A stretch of 13,826 nt of DNA from JBDIBB01 sp039812685. Its GTDB lineage: Bacteria > Acidobacteriota > Vicinamibacteria > Vicinamibacterales > JAFNAJ01. Location of the stretch: positions 1 to 13,826 of the forward strand of contig JBDIBB010000102.1 in the NCBI GenBank assembly GCA_039812685.1. Reading direction: 5' to 3'. The translations under genes were made by a program, and so were the position numbers. The notes beneath the pieces were generated by a model. It saw only the letters and a list, made by a program, of their open reading frames with translations. It had not been told where the DNA came from and made no database searches. Below, one piece after another: positions 7,369 to 13,826 of this stretch (positions within the stretch are counted from its first letter, which is position 1; each line of letters starts with the position of its first letter).

Positions 7369-8262
7369 TCACGCCTGGAACACGAGTTCAACCAGCCCGA
7401 ACCTCAGACGGTCACCGGGCACCAGCGCCGTGTCGACCCCGGCAGTCACCCGGATCCCGTTGACGAAGGTCCCGTTGCGGGTCGCCTTCTCTTCCCTCAC
7501 GTAGAACACCCCGTCGCGCCAGACGATGACCGCATGCTGGCGGCTCAGCGTCTGACCGGTATCGAGCGGGCTGAGGTCGATTTCCGGCACCTTGCCCGAG
7601 GCGCGATCCGGACGGCCAACCATCGCCCGCCCCTTCGACGACAGCTCGAATCGCGCCTGCGAGGCGTGCAGCAGCGAGGCCCGTTCCAGGGCGGGCGCCG
7701 TGACGGCAGTCGCGGGAACACGTGGTGTCGACGGCGGCGTTCGTGACGCTGGCGGAGGCTGGCTGGGCGAGGGAGCCTTGGCCGTGCGGTCGCGGGCGGC
7801 CACGTCAGCCGGCGCAGCTGGCGTGGGTGCGGGGACCGGCGGCGGCGCGGCGGGCCCAATCCCCTCCACCGAAATCGGCTCCGGCATGGGCCGCTCGCGA
7901 TCCCGCCCGATCAGGGCGTAGAGCATGCGCGCGGCGATCTCGGGCTGCCGGGCGAGCAGCCCTCCGAACGTCGGGCGGTCCACCTTCAGCAGCGTGGCTG
8001 CCCCGAGCGCTCTCGCGGTGTGGGTGCGCGGATCGTTGTCGAGCAGCGCGGCCTCGCCGAAGAAGTCGCCGATGCCGGCGATGCCAAGCACCACCTTCGG
8101 CGGACCCTCCACCGAGAGCTCGACGCGCCCGCGCTGGACGAAGAACACGTGCTCACCGGGGTCGCCCTCGCCGTAGACGACCGCGCCGGCCGTCACCTGC
8201 ACGAGGAAGGCGTCGAGTTCGCCCGCCGGAGCTGGCGACGCGGGGTGCGGTGGCTGCGCCAT
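7369..8262 (-). CDS. Cyclic-nucleotide-binding and FHA domain fusion protein
   Basis: A 297-aa soluble protein with no signal peptide or membrane helix. Residues about 15-115 are a cyclic-nucleotide-binding (CNB) domain: the V-Y-G-E-G-D-P-G-E turn at 29-37, and a phosphate-binding cassette with F68-G69-E70 and R79-T80. Residues about 130-190 are a Pro/Ala linker. Residues about 197-297 are an FHA domain with G216-R217, S240-R241-Q-H243 and N263-G264. No DNA-binding domain follows the CNB, so it is not a Crp-type regulator. It would act as a cytoplasmic adaptor that couples a nucleotide signal to phosphothreonine recognition. It lies between two paralogous barrel genes, 18 bases after the stop of the upstream one and 46 before the next, so an operon is likely. 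The ligand is not proven: the cassette has the Glu and Arg expected for cAMP/cGMP, but many bacterial CNB domains have lost binding. The Shine-Dalgarno is weak. Confidence 0.9.
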   Translation of the reverse strand: MAQPPHPASPAPAGELDAFLVQVTAGAVVYGEGDPGEHVFFVQRGRVELSVEGPPKVVLGIAGIGDFFGEAALLDNDPRTHTARALGAATLLKVDRPTFGGLLARQPEIAARMLYALIGRDRERPMPEPISVEGIGPAAPPPVPAPTPAAPADVAARDRTAKAPSPSQPPPASRTPPSTPRVPATAVTAPALERASLLHASQARFELSSKGRAMVGRPDRASGKVPEIDLSPLDTGQTLSRQHAVIVWRDGVFYVREEKATRNGTFVNGIRVTAGVDTALVPGDRLRFGLVELVFQA

Positions 8263-8280
8263 CGTGTGCTGCCCGGAGGA

Positions 8281-9651
8281 TCAGAAGGTGTAGTGCAGCC
8301 CGGCGACGAAGCTGAACCGCGGCGTGACGCCATCGTCGCGAACCGGCAGCACGAGGTCGCCGTGCAGCGCCCAATTGCCCAGGATCAGCAGCTTGCCGCC
8401 AATCACGCCCAGCACCTGCTGCAGCGACGCGTCAGGCCCGCTCACGCGGAGATCGTCGGACACGGTGAGGCTGGCGCTCGGCAGCGGGCCGGGACCGCGG
8501 TTCGGGAAGACCGTGGTCACGCGCTCGGCGCGCGCGGCGTTCATCAGTTGCCGGTACATCACCTCGGCCGACACGCCGAAACGGCGTGCGACGCCGATGT
8601 CCGAGCCGCCCACCACCAGCACCTCGTCGGGCGGACGCTGGCTCGCGCCGCCGCCGTACCGCGAGTACGCGGCCGAGACGTGCGGTCCGAACCGCCCGGC
8701 CTCGGCCGACCAGACGGCGCCCACGCGCCCGCCGAACTGCCCGGTCCCCAGCCACTCCTGTTCGTCTCCCGTCGGGAACCGCACGCCGCCGGTGAGCGCG
8801 AGTCCACCGCCGGCCCCATCCACGAGCCGCACCTTGGCGTGCAGCTGGATGTCGCCCAGGCCGTGGGCCGAGCCGGCCGCATTCAGCGTCTTCGACTGGA
8901 GCTCCAGCAGATCGAAGCGGTTCAGCTGCGGGTTGGCCGCCGTCGCCGTGCGGAGGATGCGAGAGGTGATGCGCCCTTCGAGGTTCACCTTCACCAGCGG
9001 CACCATCGCCCCGATGTCCACCCGATCGTTGACGCCGACGCTGGCGACGAACCCGTAGACGTCGCGGTGCACGTCGATCTGCAGCGACTGCTCGAGCAGG
9101 TCGCGCTCCATCTCCGGCGAGAGCGGCGAGTTGCCGGGACAGCAGTCGGCGTACTGGAAGTAGAGCTTGACGCCGTTGTCGAGTCCGAGCCCGTCCATCG
9201 CGTCGAACGTGGTGCCCTGGTGGCTGAACCCGAGCGTGACGCGCCGGGCGCCCAGCGTCGTAGCCCGCTCGCCGAACGCCGACGCGCCGGGCATCAGCGG
9301 CGACTCGGGCGAGCCGGCGGCACCCGGCGATCCGACGGCGCCGCTCCACACCGTGACGGTGGGGAACCCGGCCACCTGCAACGCCAGCGCGTCGTTGAGC
9401 GCCGCCGGATTCGCGTTGAGCGGCAGCGCGTTGACGAAGTTGAACGTGTTGCTGTCTCCAGGCCGTGGCGTGAGCGGCGGCACGAAGCTCGCGCCGGGAT
9501 CTTGGGGGTTGGGCGCGGCCAGCGTTGCCGCTGACGTCACCAGGGCCGGCAGCAGCTGCGACAGCGGCAGCCTGGCCGTCTGCGCGCTCGCGGCCCCGGG
9601 AGCCGTGAGCAGTGCCAGGGCGGAGACACCCGCCAGGATCCAGCGCGTCAT
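8281..9651 (-). CDS. Outer-membrane beta-barrel protein A (Phenol_MetA_deg/transporter-like)
   Basis: A 456-aa exported protein. The leader (residues 1-23) has T-R at the start, a hydrophobic core and a typical A-S-A|Q cut. The C-terminus, A-G-L-H-Y-T-F, fits an outer-membrane barrel. Segments shared with the protein encoded at 6102-7322 include GVNDRVDIG (206-214), LEGRIT (224-229), GDIQLHAKV (266-274) and GVRFPTGDEQ (289-298). It has an extra Pro/Gly/Ser-rich stretch around residues 105-125 and a Cys pair at C170-C171 that the paralogue lacks. The ATG at 9651 is preferred because GAGG lies 5 bases upstream; the frame stays open far upstream but there it only runs antiparallel through LanM. 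It is first of a probable three-gene unit, with its own promoter box at 9766-9774, or it may be co-transcribed with LanM 131 bases upstream. Function beyond membrane location is unknown. Confidence 0.83.
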   Translation of the reverse strand: MTRWILAGVSALALLTAPGAASAQTARLPLSQLLPALVTSAATLAAPNPQDPGASFVPPLTPRPGDSNTFNFVNALPLNANPAALNDALALQVAGFPTVTVWSGAVGSPGAAGSPESPLMPGASAFGERATTLGARRVTLGFSHQGTTFDAMDGLGLDNGVKLYFQYADCCPGNSPLSPEMERDLLEQSLQIDVHRDVYGFVASVGVNDRVDIGAMVPLVKVNLEGRITSRILRTATAANPQLNRFDLLELQSKTLNAAGSAHGLGDIQLHAKVRLVDGAGGGLALTGGVRFPTGDEQEWLGTGQFGGRVGAVWSAEAGRFGPHVSAAYSRYGGGASQRPPDEVLVVGGSDIGVARRFGVSAEVMYRQLMNAARAERVTTVFPNRGPGPLPSASLTVSDDLRVSGPDASLQQVLGVIGGKLLILGNWALHGDLVLPVRDDGVTPRFSFVAGLHYTF

Positions 9652-9728
9652 GGTTGCCTCATGTGGCGATCGGTCGGCCCGCATGCGTCGGTTCGCGCAC
9701 ACCACGGACGGATCGGAACCGCGGAGGT

Positions 9729-9740
9729 GCCACGCGTGGC
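9729..9740. promoter_or_regulatory. Perfect 12-base palindrome in the leader of barrel gene A
   Basis: GCCACGCGTGGC is its own reverse complement. It lies between the -10-like box at 9766-9774 and the start codon at 9651, about 20-30 bases past the expected transcription start. It could be an operator or a small RNA hairpin. In GC-rich DNA a 12-base palindrome can arise by chance. Confidence 0.25.
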
Positions 9741-9765
9741 GGCGATCGAGCTCGTCGGCCGGTCC

Positions 9766-9774
9766 GTTATACCA
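9766..9774 (-). promoter_or_regulatory. Extended -10 promoter box for the barrel/CNB-FHA unit
   Basis: The minus strand reads TGG-TATAAC in the 131-base gap between the LanM stop (9783) and the start of barrel gene A (9651). It is the only AT-rich patch in the gap. No clear -35 is visible. It would give a leader of about 108 bases. This gap (9652-9782) holds no convincing small gene. Confidence 0.42.
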
Positions 9775-9782
9775 CACGCGCG

Positions 9783-12700
9783 CTACCGGTGAGTCGGCTC
9801 CTCGGGCGCCGGGGCCGCGCGACCCTCGACGGCGAGCACCGAGGGCAGCCGCCCGCCGCCCCCCATGCGCAGCAACTGGTAGCCTGCCCCGCTGGTGCCC
9901 TGGAAGAACGCGGCGTCGAAGACGCGGTAATCGTAGGGCACGGCCGACAGCCGCACGTGCCCCAGGGTCGCCGCGCGACGCACGACGCCCGAGGCGAGCC
10001 GGCCAGCGGCCTCGGCCGCCGGGGCCAGACCCAGCCGGCGCGACGCCATGAAGAGCGCCTCGGCCCGCGACAGGTTGCCACAACACACGTGCTCGGTCTT
10101 GTGCGCGGCGACGCTGGCGGACGCGGTCACGGCAGCCTCCAGTTCGGCGCGCCAGGCGGCGTCGCGCACCGGGTCGGGCGCGGCCAGCAGCGCCAGCGTG
10201 ATGCCCGGGGCCCCGTGACACCAGGCCGTCATCGACGGCAGCTCGCGTCCGGCGCCGGGTCGCTCCGGACGGAACGCCAGGGGCCACGCCGTGGCGCCGG
10301 CGCGGGTGGCGGCCAGGCGCGCGAAGGCGCGGGCCGCGGCGTCGTGGAAGCGATCGAGGCCGGTGACCCCGGCCAGCCGCGCCAGCGCTGCCGCGATCCC
10401 GGCGATTCCGTGCGCGAAGCCCGAGTAGGCGTATCCGGCCGGCGCGCGCCACGTGCCGGGCGCCGCGATGTCCTCGGCCGCGAGCAGATGGTCGCCGCAC
10501 CGGATGGCGGCGGCGGCCAGCCATGGCTCGGGACGTGCGTGGAACAGCGCCAGCAGCGCCAGCGTGGCGCCGGCCGCGCCCGCCACCAGGTCGAGATGAG
10601 GATCCGCCGCGATGCGTGCCGGCGTGACCGCGCGCGCCACGGCCAGCGCCGTCTCGAACAACGGGGCGTCTTCGAGCAGGGTCGCGGCCAGGCCCAGCCC
10701 GTAGGCGATGCCCGCCAGCCCCGTCGTGGCGCCGATTGGCAGCGAACCATCGTCACCGGCCGCGGCCCAGCGCGCCGTCACGGGCGACAGCGCCTCCCGT
10801 GCCGCGGCTGGAAACTCGGGGCCCGCCTTCGCCCACGCCAGTGCCGACAACAGCAGCGCCGGCCCGAGCGCGCCGTCGTGCAGGGCGCACGCACGCAGCG
10901 CCGGCAGGGGCGTCTGGCCGTGCCAGCCAAGACCCTCCGCGTCGCGCCGGCCCCGTGCGATGACCTCGCGTCCGATCCACACCGCGCACGCCCGCCAGGC
11001 CTCGGGCGAATCGGGATTCGGCCGGTCGTCCTCGCGAGCGGGCCAGGGTGCGGTGAACCGCGGACGGGCCAGTTCGCCCAGCACGCGCAGGATGGCGGCG
11101 TGCTGCACGGCGAGATCCGCCTCCGACATCGCGCGCCAGCGCTCGGCGGCCAGCGGCAGGCCCGGCTGCTGCCACGGCCGCACGAGCAGCAGCCGCGTGC
11201 CCGCGAACACGCCGGTCGCGTCCACCGGCTGCGTGAAGCGCGGCACGTCGAGCGCGTCGAGCGCGGCACGCTCGGCGCGCACCACCTCCCATTCCTCGGG
11301 TCGTGACGCCTGGCTCGCGAGCCCGCGCACCAGCACGTCGCCAGCGGCGCTGCGGCGCATGCCGCTCACCTGGTACTTGGGTCCCGACAGGACGTGCAGC
11401 AGCATCCCGTACTGGTTGGTGTCGCGCGTGAACACCCGCGTGCGCAGCCCGGCGAACCGGTCGAGCAGCCCGCCGGGCGCCAGCGCCGCTTCCCGCCGGT
11501 CTCGCAGGTGACGGTAGGCTTCGGCGAATCCCGAGGCGAGTTCCCCGGCGAACGCCTCGGGCTGGCAGCGCCTGCCGTCGAGCACCACGGCGTTGTGTTC
11601 GGACGCGGCAATCGTCGTGTCCTCGACGAACCCGATCGCCGCCGTGCGCAGTCCGGTCCAGACGCGCCGCGCCAGCGTGGAGGTGCCGGCGGCCCGTCCG
11701 CGCAGCCCGCCCACCTCCCGCAACGGCGTGTCGGGCCCGCCAGCGACATAGGTGAGCAGCCCGGTCTGCAGGCAGGAGGACGCCGGCGTTGCCGGCTGGC
11801 CCACGCCCGTGTCGGCGCCGTCCGGCGCGTCCGCCTCGGGGCCGGCCTCGCCGGGCGCGCAAAGGGCTTCGAGATCGACGAGCACGGGCCCCTGGCGCGT
11901 GGCGACGACGTTCTCCATGTGCAGGTCGCGGCCACCGAGCAGCCAGGTCACACAGAGCAGGCCGCCGGCGCGCCTGAACCACGTCCGCACCTCGTCGATC
12001 GACGTGAGCGGCTCGGACTCGACGAAACCCTCCCAGCCGTAACCGTCACCCGCGACCACGTCGAGGCCGCGCGGCACGGCCTCGCAGCCCGACGCTGCCA
12101 TCGCCTCCAGCACCATCGAGAACGCCAGTTCCATGCGCACGTCGCGCGGCTTGTAGACCAGGCGCTGCCCGCCGGCGCAGGTGAGCACGGCGACGCGCTG
12201 CCGGCCGTCGTGCGGATCCGAGAGCGCCGGACGGACGTCCACGATGGGGCCGGGGGGCTGGCCCCGGCCGAACGCCTGCGCGAGGGCGTCGCGATCGGCG
12301 GCGAACCGCCGCACGAGGCAGGTCACGTTCGCGACGTGCCGCTCGATGATCACGGCCGCGTGGCGGGCGAGCACCGGATACGCGACGAAGAGGTCGGGCC
12401 ACCCGCCGTGCAGCAGCGACACCACGAAGTCGTAATAGGGGTCAGCCCCCTCCTCGCCCCCTCCCTCGCCGGCACCGGGAGCGGCCGCGGCGCGCAGCGC
12501 CTCGAAGCGCTGATGCAGCGCCATCTGCACGAGGCCGGAGAGTTCGCGGGCCAGTTGCCGCGTCCAGGCATCGCGGGCCGCCGGTGACACATGGGCGTCC
12601 CACGCCGCGCCCAGGCGCGCGGCGAGGGCCGCCTCGGCGGCGCGCGTCATCGGCACGAGCGCTTCGGCATAGGGCAGGCCCTCGGCGGTGAATCCGTCGG

Positions 12701-13097
12701 CCTCGACCGCGGCCCCCGATACCACGTCGATGGCAGCGGCCTCGGCCTGCTCCAGGATCCGATCCAGCCATGTCAACCAGGGCGGCGAGTCGTCGGCCAG
12801 TTCCAGCGCCGCCTCGTCAGTGAGCAGCCAGGCGGCGGTCAGCAGGTCGAGGCCGTCCCAGGCCAGCCGTTGCGTGAAGGCGTCCGGGTCGCCGGGCGCG
12901 CAGGCCTGCAGCCAGGCGGCGAGCGCGGACATGTCGCCGTTGCGCTGCTCCCCGTCGCCAGCCGCCAGCGGCGTCCTGGCAGCGAGGCGCGCGATCAGTT
13001 CGTCGAGGCTCGCGGCCCGGGCCGCGATGGAACGACGCGCCTCTGCCGATAAGAGGGGAAGCCGGCCGGCGTCGGGGTCCGATGAGAATTGCTGCAC
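9783..13097 (-). CDS. lanM: Class II lanthipeptide synthetase LanM, CCG-type
   Basis: A 1104-aa bifunctional enzyme that phosphorylates and eliminates Ser/Thr in a precursor peptide, then adds Cys thiols to form (methyl)lanthionine. The N-terminal dehydratase (DUF4135) shows D294 and H296 (SDPHDG), K316 (YKPRD), D391, H393 and N396 (GRDLHMEN), D408 (LVDLEAL), and R554 with T560 (RVFTRDTNQY), matching kinase and phosphate-elimination residues known from CylM. The C-terminal LanC-like cyclase has C960 (WCHGAPG) and C1005-C1006 (VCCGN). The third zinc ligand is thus Cys, as in ProcM-like enzymes, not His. Length is normal for the family. The GTG at 13097 is preferred: GAGG lies 8 bases upstream and a helix resembling LanM N-termini follows. 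TTG at 13214 (39 residues longer) lacks a ribosome site; the first ATG would remove about 55 residues. No precursor, ABC transporter or protease gene is in the window. Confidence 0.9.
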   Translation of the reverse strand: MQQFSSDPDAGRLPLLSAEARRSIAARAASLDELIARLAARTPLAAGDGEQRNGDMSALAAWLQACAPGDPDAFTQRLAWDGLDLLTAAWLLTDEAALELADDSPPWLTWLDRILEQAEAAAIDVVSGAAVEADGFTAEGLPYAEALVPMTRAAEAALAARLGAAWDAHVSPAARDAWTRQLARELSGLVQMALHQRFEALRAAAAPGAGEGGGEEGADPYYDFVVSLLHGGWPDLFVAYPVLARHAAVIIERHVANVTCLVRRFAADRDALAQAFGRGQPPGPIVDVRPALSDPHDGRQRVAVLTCAGGQRLVYKPRDVRMELAFSMVLEAMAASGCEAVPRGLDVVAGDGYGWEGFVESEPLTSIDEVRTWFRRAGGLLCVTWLLGGRDLHMENVVATRQGPVLVDLEALCAPGEAGPEADAPDGADTGVGQPATPASSCLQTGLLTYVAGGPDTPLREVGGLRGRAAGTSTLARRVWTGLRTAAIGFVEDTTIAASEHNAVVLDGRRCQPEAFAGELASGFAEAYRHLRDRREAALAPGGLLDRFAGLRTRVFTRDTNQYGMLLHVLSGPKYQVSGMRRSAAGDVLVRGLASQASRPEEWEVVRAERAALDALDVPRFTQPVDATGVFAGTRLLLVRPWQQPGLPLAAERWRAMSEADLAVQHAAILRVLGELARPRFTAPWPAREDDRPNPDSPEAWRACAVWIGREVIARGRRDAEGLGWHGQTPLPALRACALHDGALGPALLLSALAWAKAGPEFPAAAREALSPVTARWAAAGDDGSLPIGATTGLAGIAYGLGLAATLLEDAPLFETALAVARAVTPARIAADPHLDLVAGAAGATLALLALFHARPEPWLAAAAIRCGDHLLAAEDIAAPGTWRAPAGYAYSGFAHGIAGIAAALARLAGVTGLDRFHDAAARAFARLAATRAGATAWPLAFRPERPGAGRELPSMTAWCHGAPGITLALLAAPDPVRDAAWRAELEAAVTASASVAAHKTEHVCCGNLSRAEALFMASRRLGLAPAAEAAGRLASGVVRRAATLGHVRLSAVPYDYRVFDAAFFQGTSGAGYQLLRMGGGGRLPSVLAVEGRAAPAPEEPTHR

Positions 13098-13230
13098 GAG
13101 CGTCGCCTCGGATGTCCGGGCGCCTGACGCTGAAGGCGGCAGATCGGGCCGGACCAGCCGCCACGCGGCGGGCTGGGCTTCGGATTGCAGCCGCAGTGTA
13201 ACGCACGCGGGCAATCCGGGACGTCAGCTG

Positions 13231-13239
13231 TGCTATCGT
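13231..13239 (+). promoter_or_regulatory. Extended -10 promoter box for the right-edge gene
   Basis: TGC-TATCGT reads as an extended -10 and lies 77 bases before the ATG at 13317. The same TATCGT hexamer, preceded by GC, is the -10 candidate of the kinase gene (1943-1948). In the same gap the minus strand has TACACT (13195-13200), a possible -10 for LanM, which would give a leader of roughly 90 bases to the GTG at 13097. That box has no good -35. Confidence 0.35.
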
Positions 13240-13316
13240 CGGAACTGGCTCGGTTCAGCACTGCTGCGCGGCGCGTGCGTTCGCCCGGGGCCCGTTTCCT
13301 CCGGCCCGGAGTCACC

Positions 13317-13826
13317 ATGAAAGACGCGAACCCCGAGATCGACACCTCGGTCCTCGACGACCTCGTCGCCATCCGTCACGAGCAGGCGCAACTCGTCGCG
13401 TTCCGTGCGCGCGCCGACGAGATGAAGGCGCGCGTCGACGCGCGGGTCTACGAACGCGTGGTGGGCGACTACGACCGCCGCGAATCGGCGCTGACCGAAC
13501 GCGCCGCGCCACTCGAAGCGCGGGCCCGCGTGGAGTTCAGGAAGCTGCGCACCCGCCACGACGCGGTCACCGAAACCCGGCGCTCGGCCGAGTTCGACAA
13601 GGCCGAGATCGAGTTCCGCCACTCGGTAGGCGAGATCGACGACGAGGCACTCGCACAACGGATCCGCGCCCCCGAGGACGTGCTCGCGACGTGTCAGGCC
13701 GAACTCGAGGCGCTCGAGGCGCTCAAGGCCCGGTTCGTCGAGGCCTACACCGATGTCGAGGCCGAGTCGGCCCAGCCCGAGGGCGTCGCCGTCGAATTGC
13801 CGGCGGTCGAGCCCGCGGCGTCAGCC
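13317..13826 (+). CDS. Unrecognised charged helical protein, C-terminus beyond right edge
   Basis: The frame is open from ATG at 13317 for 170 codons to the last base, so the gene is cut by the window. GGAG at 13308-13311, 5 bases before the ATG, supports the start. Residues about 10-145 are rich in Glu, Asp, Arg and Ala with Leu/Val spaced as in amphipathic helices, so a coiled-coil or helical bundle is likely. One Cys (about residue 123) is visible. From about residue 148 the chain turns Pro/Val/Ala/Glu-rich and looks like a linker to a domain outside the window. No signal peptide or membrane helix is seen. It is divergent from LanM across a 219-base gap and is not small or Cys-rich, so it is not a lanthipeptide precursor. 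I do not recognise the family. Confidence 0.8.
   Translation, partial: MKDANPEIDTSVLDDLVAIRHEQAQLVAFRARADEMKARVDARVYERVVGDYDRRESALTERAAPLEARARVEFRKLRTRHDAVTETRRSAEFDKAEIEFRHSVGEIDDEALAQRIRAPEDVLATCQAELEALEALKARFVEAYTDVEAESAQPEGVAVELPAVEPAASA

Noticed and set aside
7323..7391. Longer start for barrel protein B
   Set aside because: It would overlap the 3' end of the CNB-FHA gene and bury the signal peptide; GGAGG supports 7322.
6057..7463. Plus-strand open frame (468 codons) opposite barrel gene B
   Set aside because: Antisense to a gene with a clear signal peptide and barrel C-terminus; its composition is that of a shadow frame.
9652..9765. Possible riboswitch in the leader of barrel gene A
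   Set aside because: I compared it by eye with the c-di-GMP (GEMM) consensus and saw no match; only a simple palindrome is visible.
9652..10524. Upstream extension of barrel gene A (291 codons longer)
   Set aside because: The added part is Arg-rich and runs through LanM in another frame. The signal peptide and ribosome site place the start at 9651.
9612..11306. Long plus-strand open frame (564 codons) opposite LanM
   Set aside because: Antisense shadow of the conserved LanM coding frame, rich in Arg/Gly/Pro without domain signals.
13098..13316. Possible lanthipeptide precursor in the LanM divergent gap
   Set aside because: No short frame here has a ribosome site, leader-like acidic helix and Ser/Thr/Cys-rich core together.

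Overview
The window is very GC-rich (roughly 70% or more by eye). It carries a bacterial chromosomal segment of six protein genes, two of them cut by the window edges. The mix is a Hanks-type Ser/Thr kinase, FHA proteins, a LanM lanthipeptide synthetase and Gram-negative outer-membrane barrels. The leaders and the barrel-type C-termini ending in Phe point to a diderm with large signalling and accessory gene sets. Acidobacteriota (Vicinamibacteria/Luteitalea-like) is my best guess and Myxococcota the main alternative. This rests on gene content and style, not on a marker gene.

Left part (1-6008): a divergent pair. On the minus strand is an FHA-domain protein that runs off the left edge, with an N-terminal FHA, a long Pro/Ala linker, one membrane segment and an extracytoplasmic tail. 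On the plus strand is a 1333-aa membrane-spanning Ser/Thr kinase with a complete catalytic set, TPR-like helices, five 67-aa-class tandem repeats, a transmembrane helix and an extracytoplasmic NTF2-like end. Promoter-like boxes for both genes lie between them. A short motif, Thr followed by hydrophobic residues and often preceded by acidic residues, occurs five times in the FHA protein linker and once just after the kinase domain. The two may therefore form a kinase/phospho-target pair.

Middle part (6102-9651, minus strand): a tight three-gene set, outer-membrane protein A, then a cyclic-nucleotide-binding/FHA fusion, then outer-membrane protein B. A and B are paralogues. An extended -10 box lies in the 131-bp gap before gene A.

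Right part (9783-13826): an intact class II lanthipeptide synthetase (LanM, minus strand) with all expected dehydratase residues and a Cys-Cys-Cys (CCG-type) zinc site in the cyclase domain. It has no precursor gene, transporter or protease visible here. Divergent from it is a plus-strand acidic/basic helical protein that runs off the right edge. No tRNA, rRNA, insertion sequence or CRISPR array was seen.

Taken together, the window joins phospho-signalling (kinase and two FHA proteins), second-messenger sensing (CNB domain) and an orphan RiPP-modifying enzyme next to an outer-membrane protein pair. The LanM/barrel/CNB-FHA arrangement is the least familiar part.
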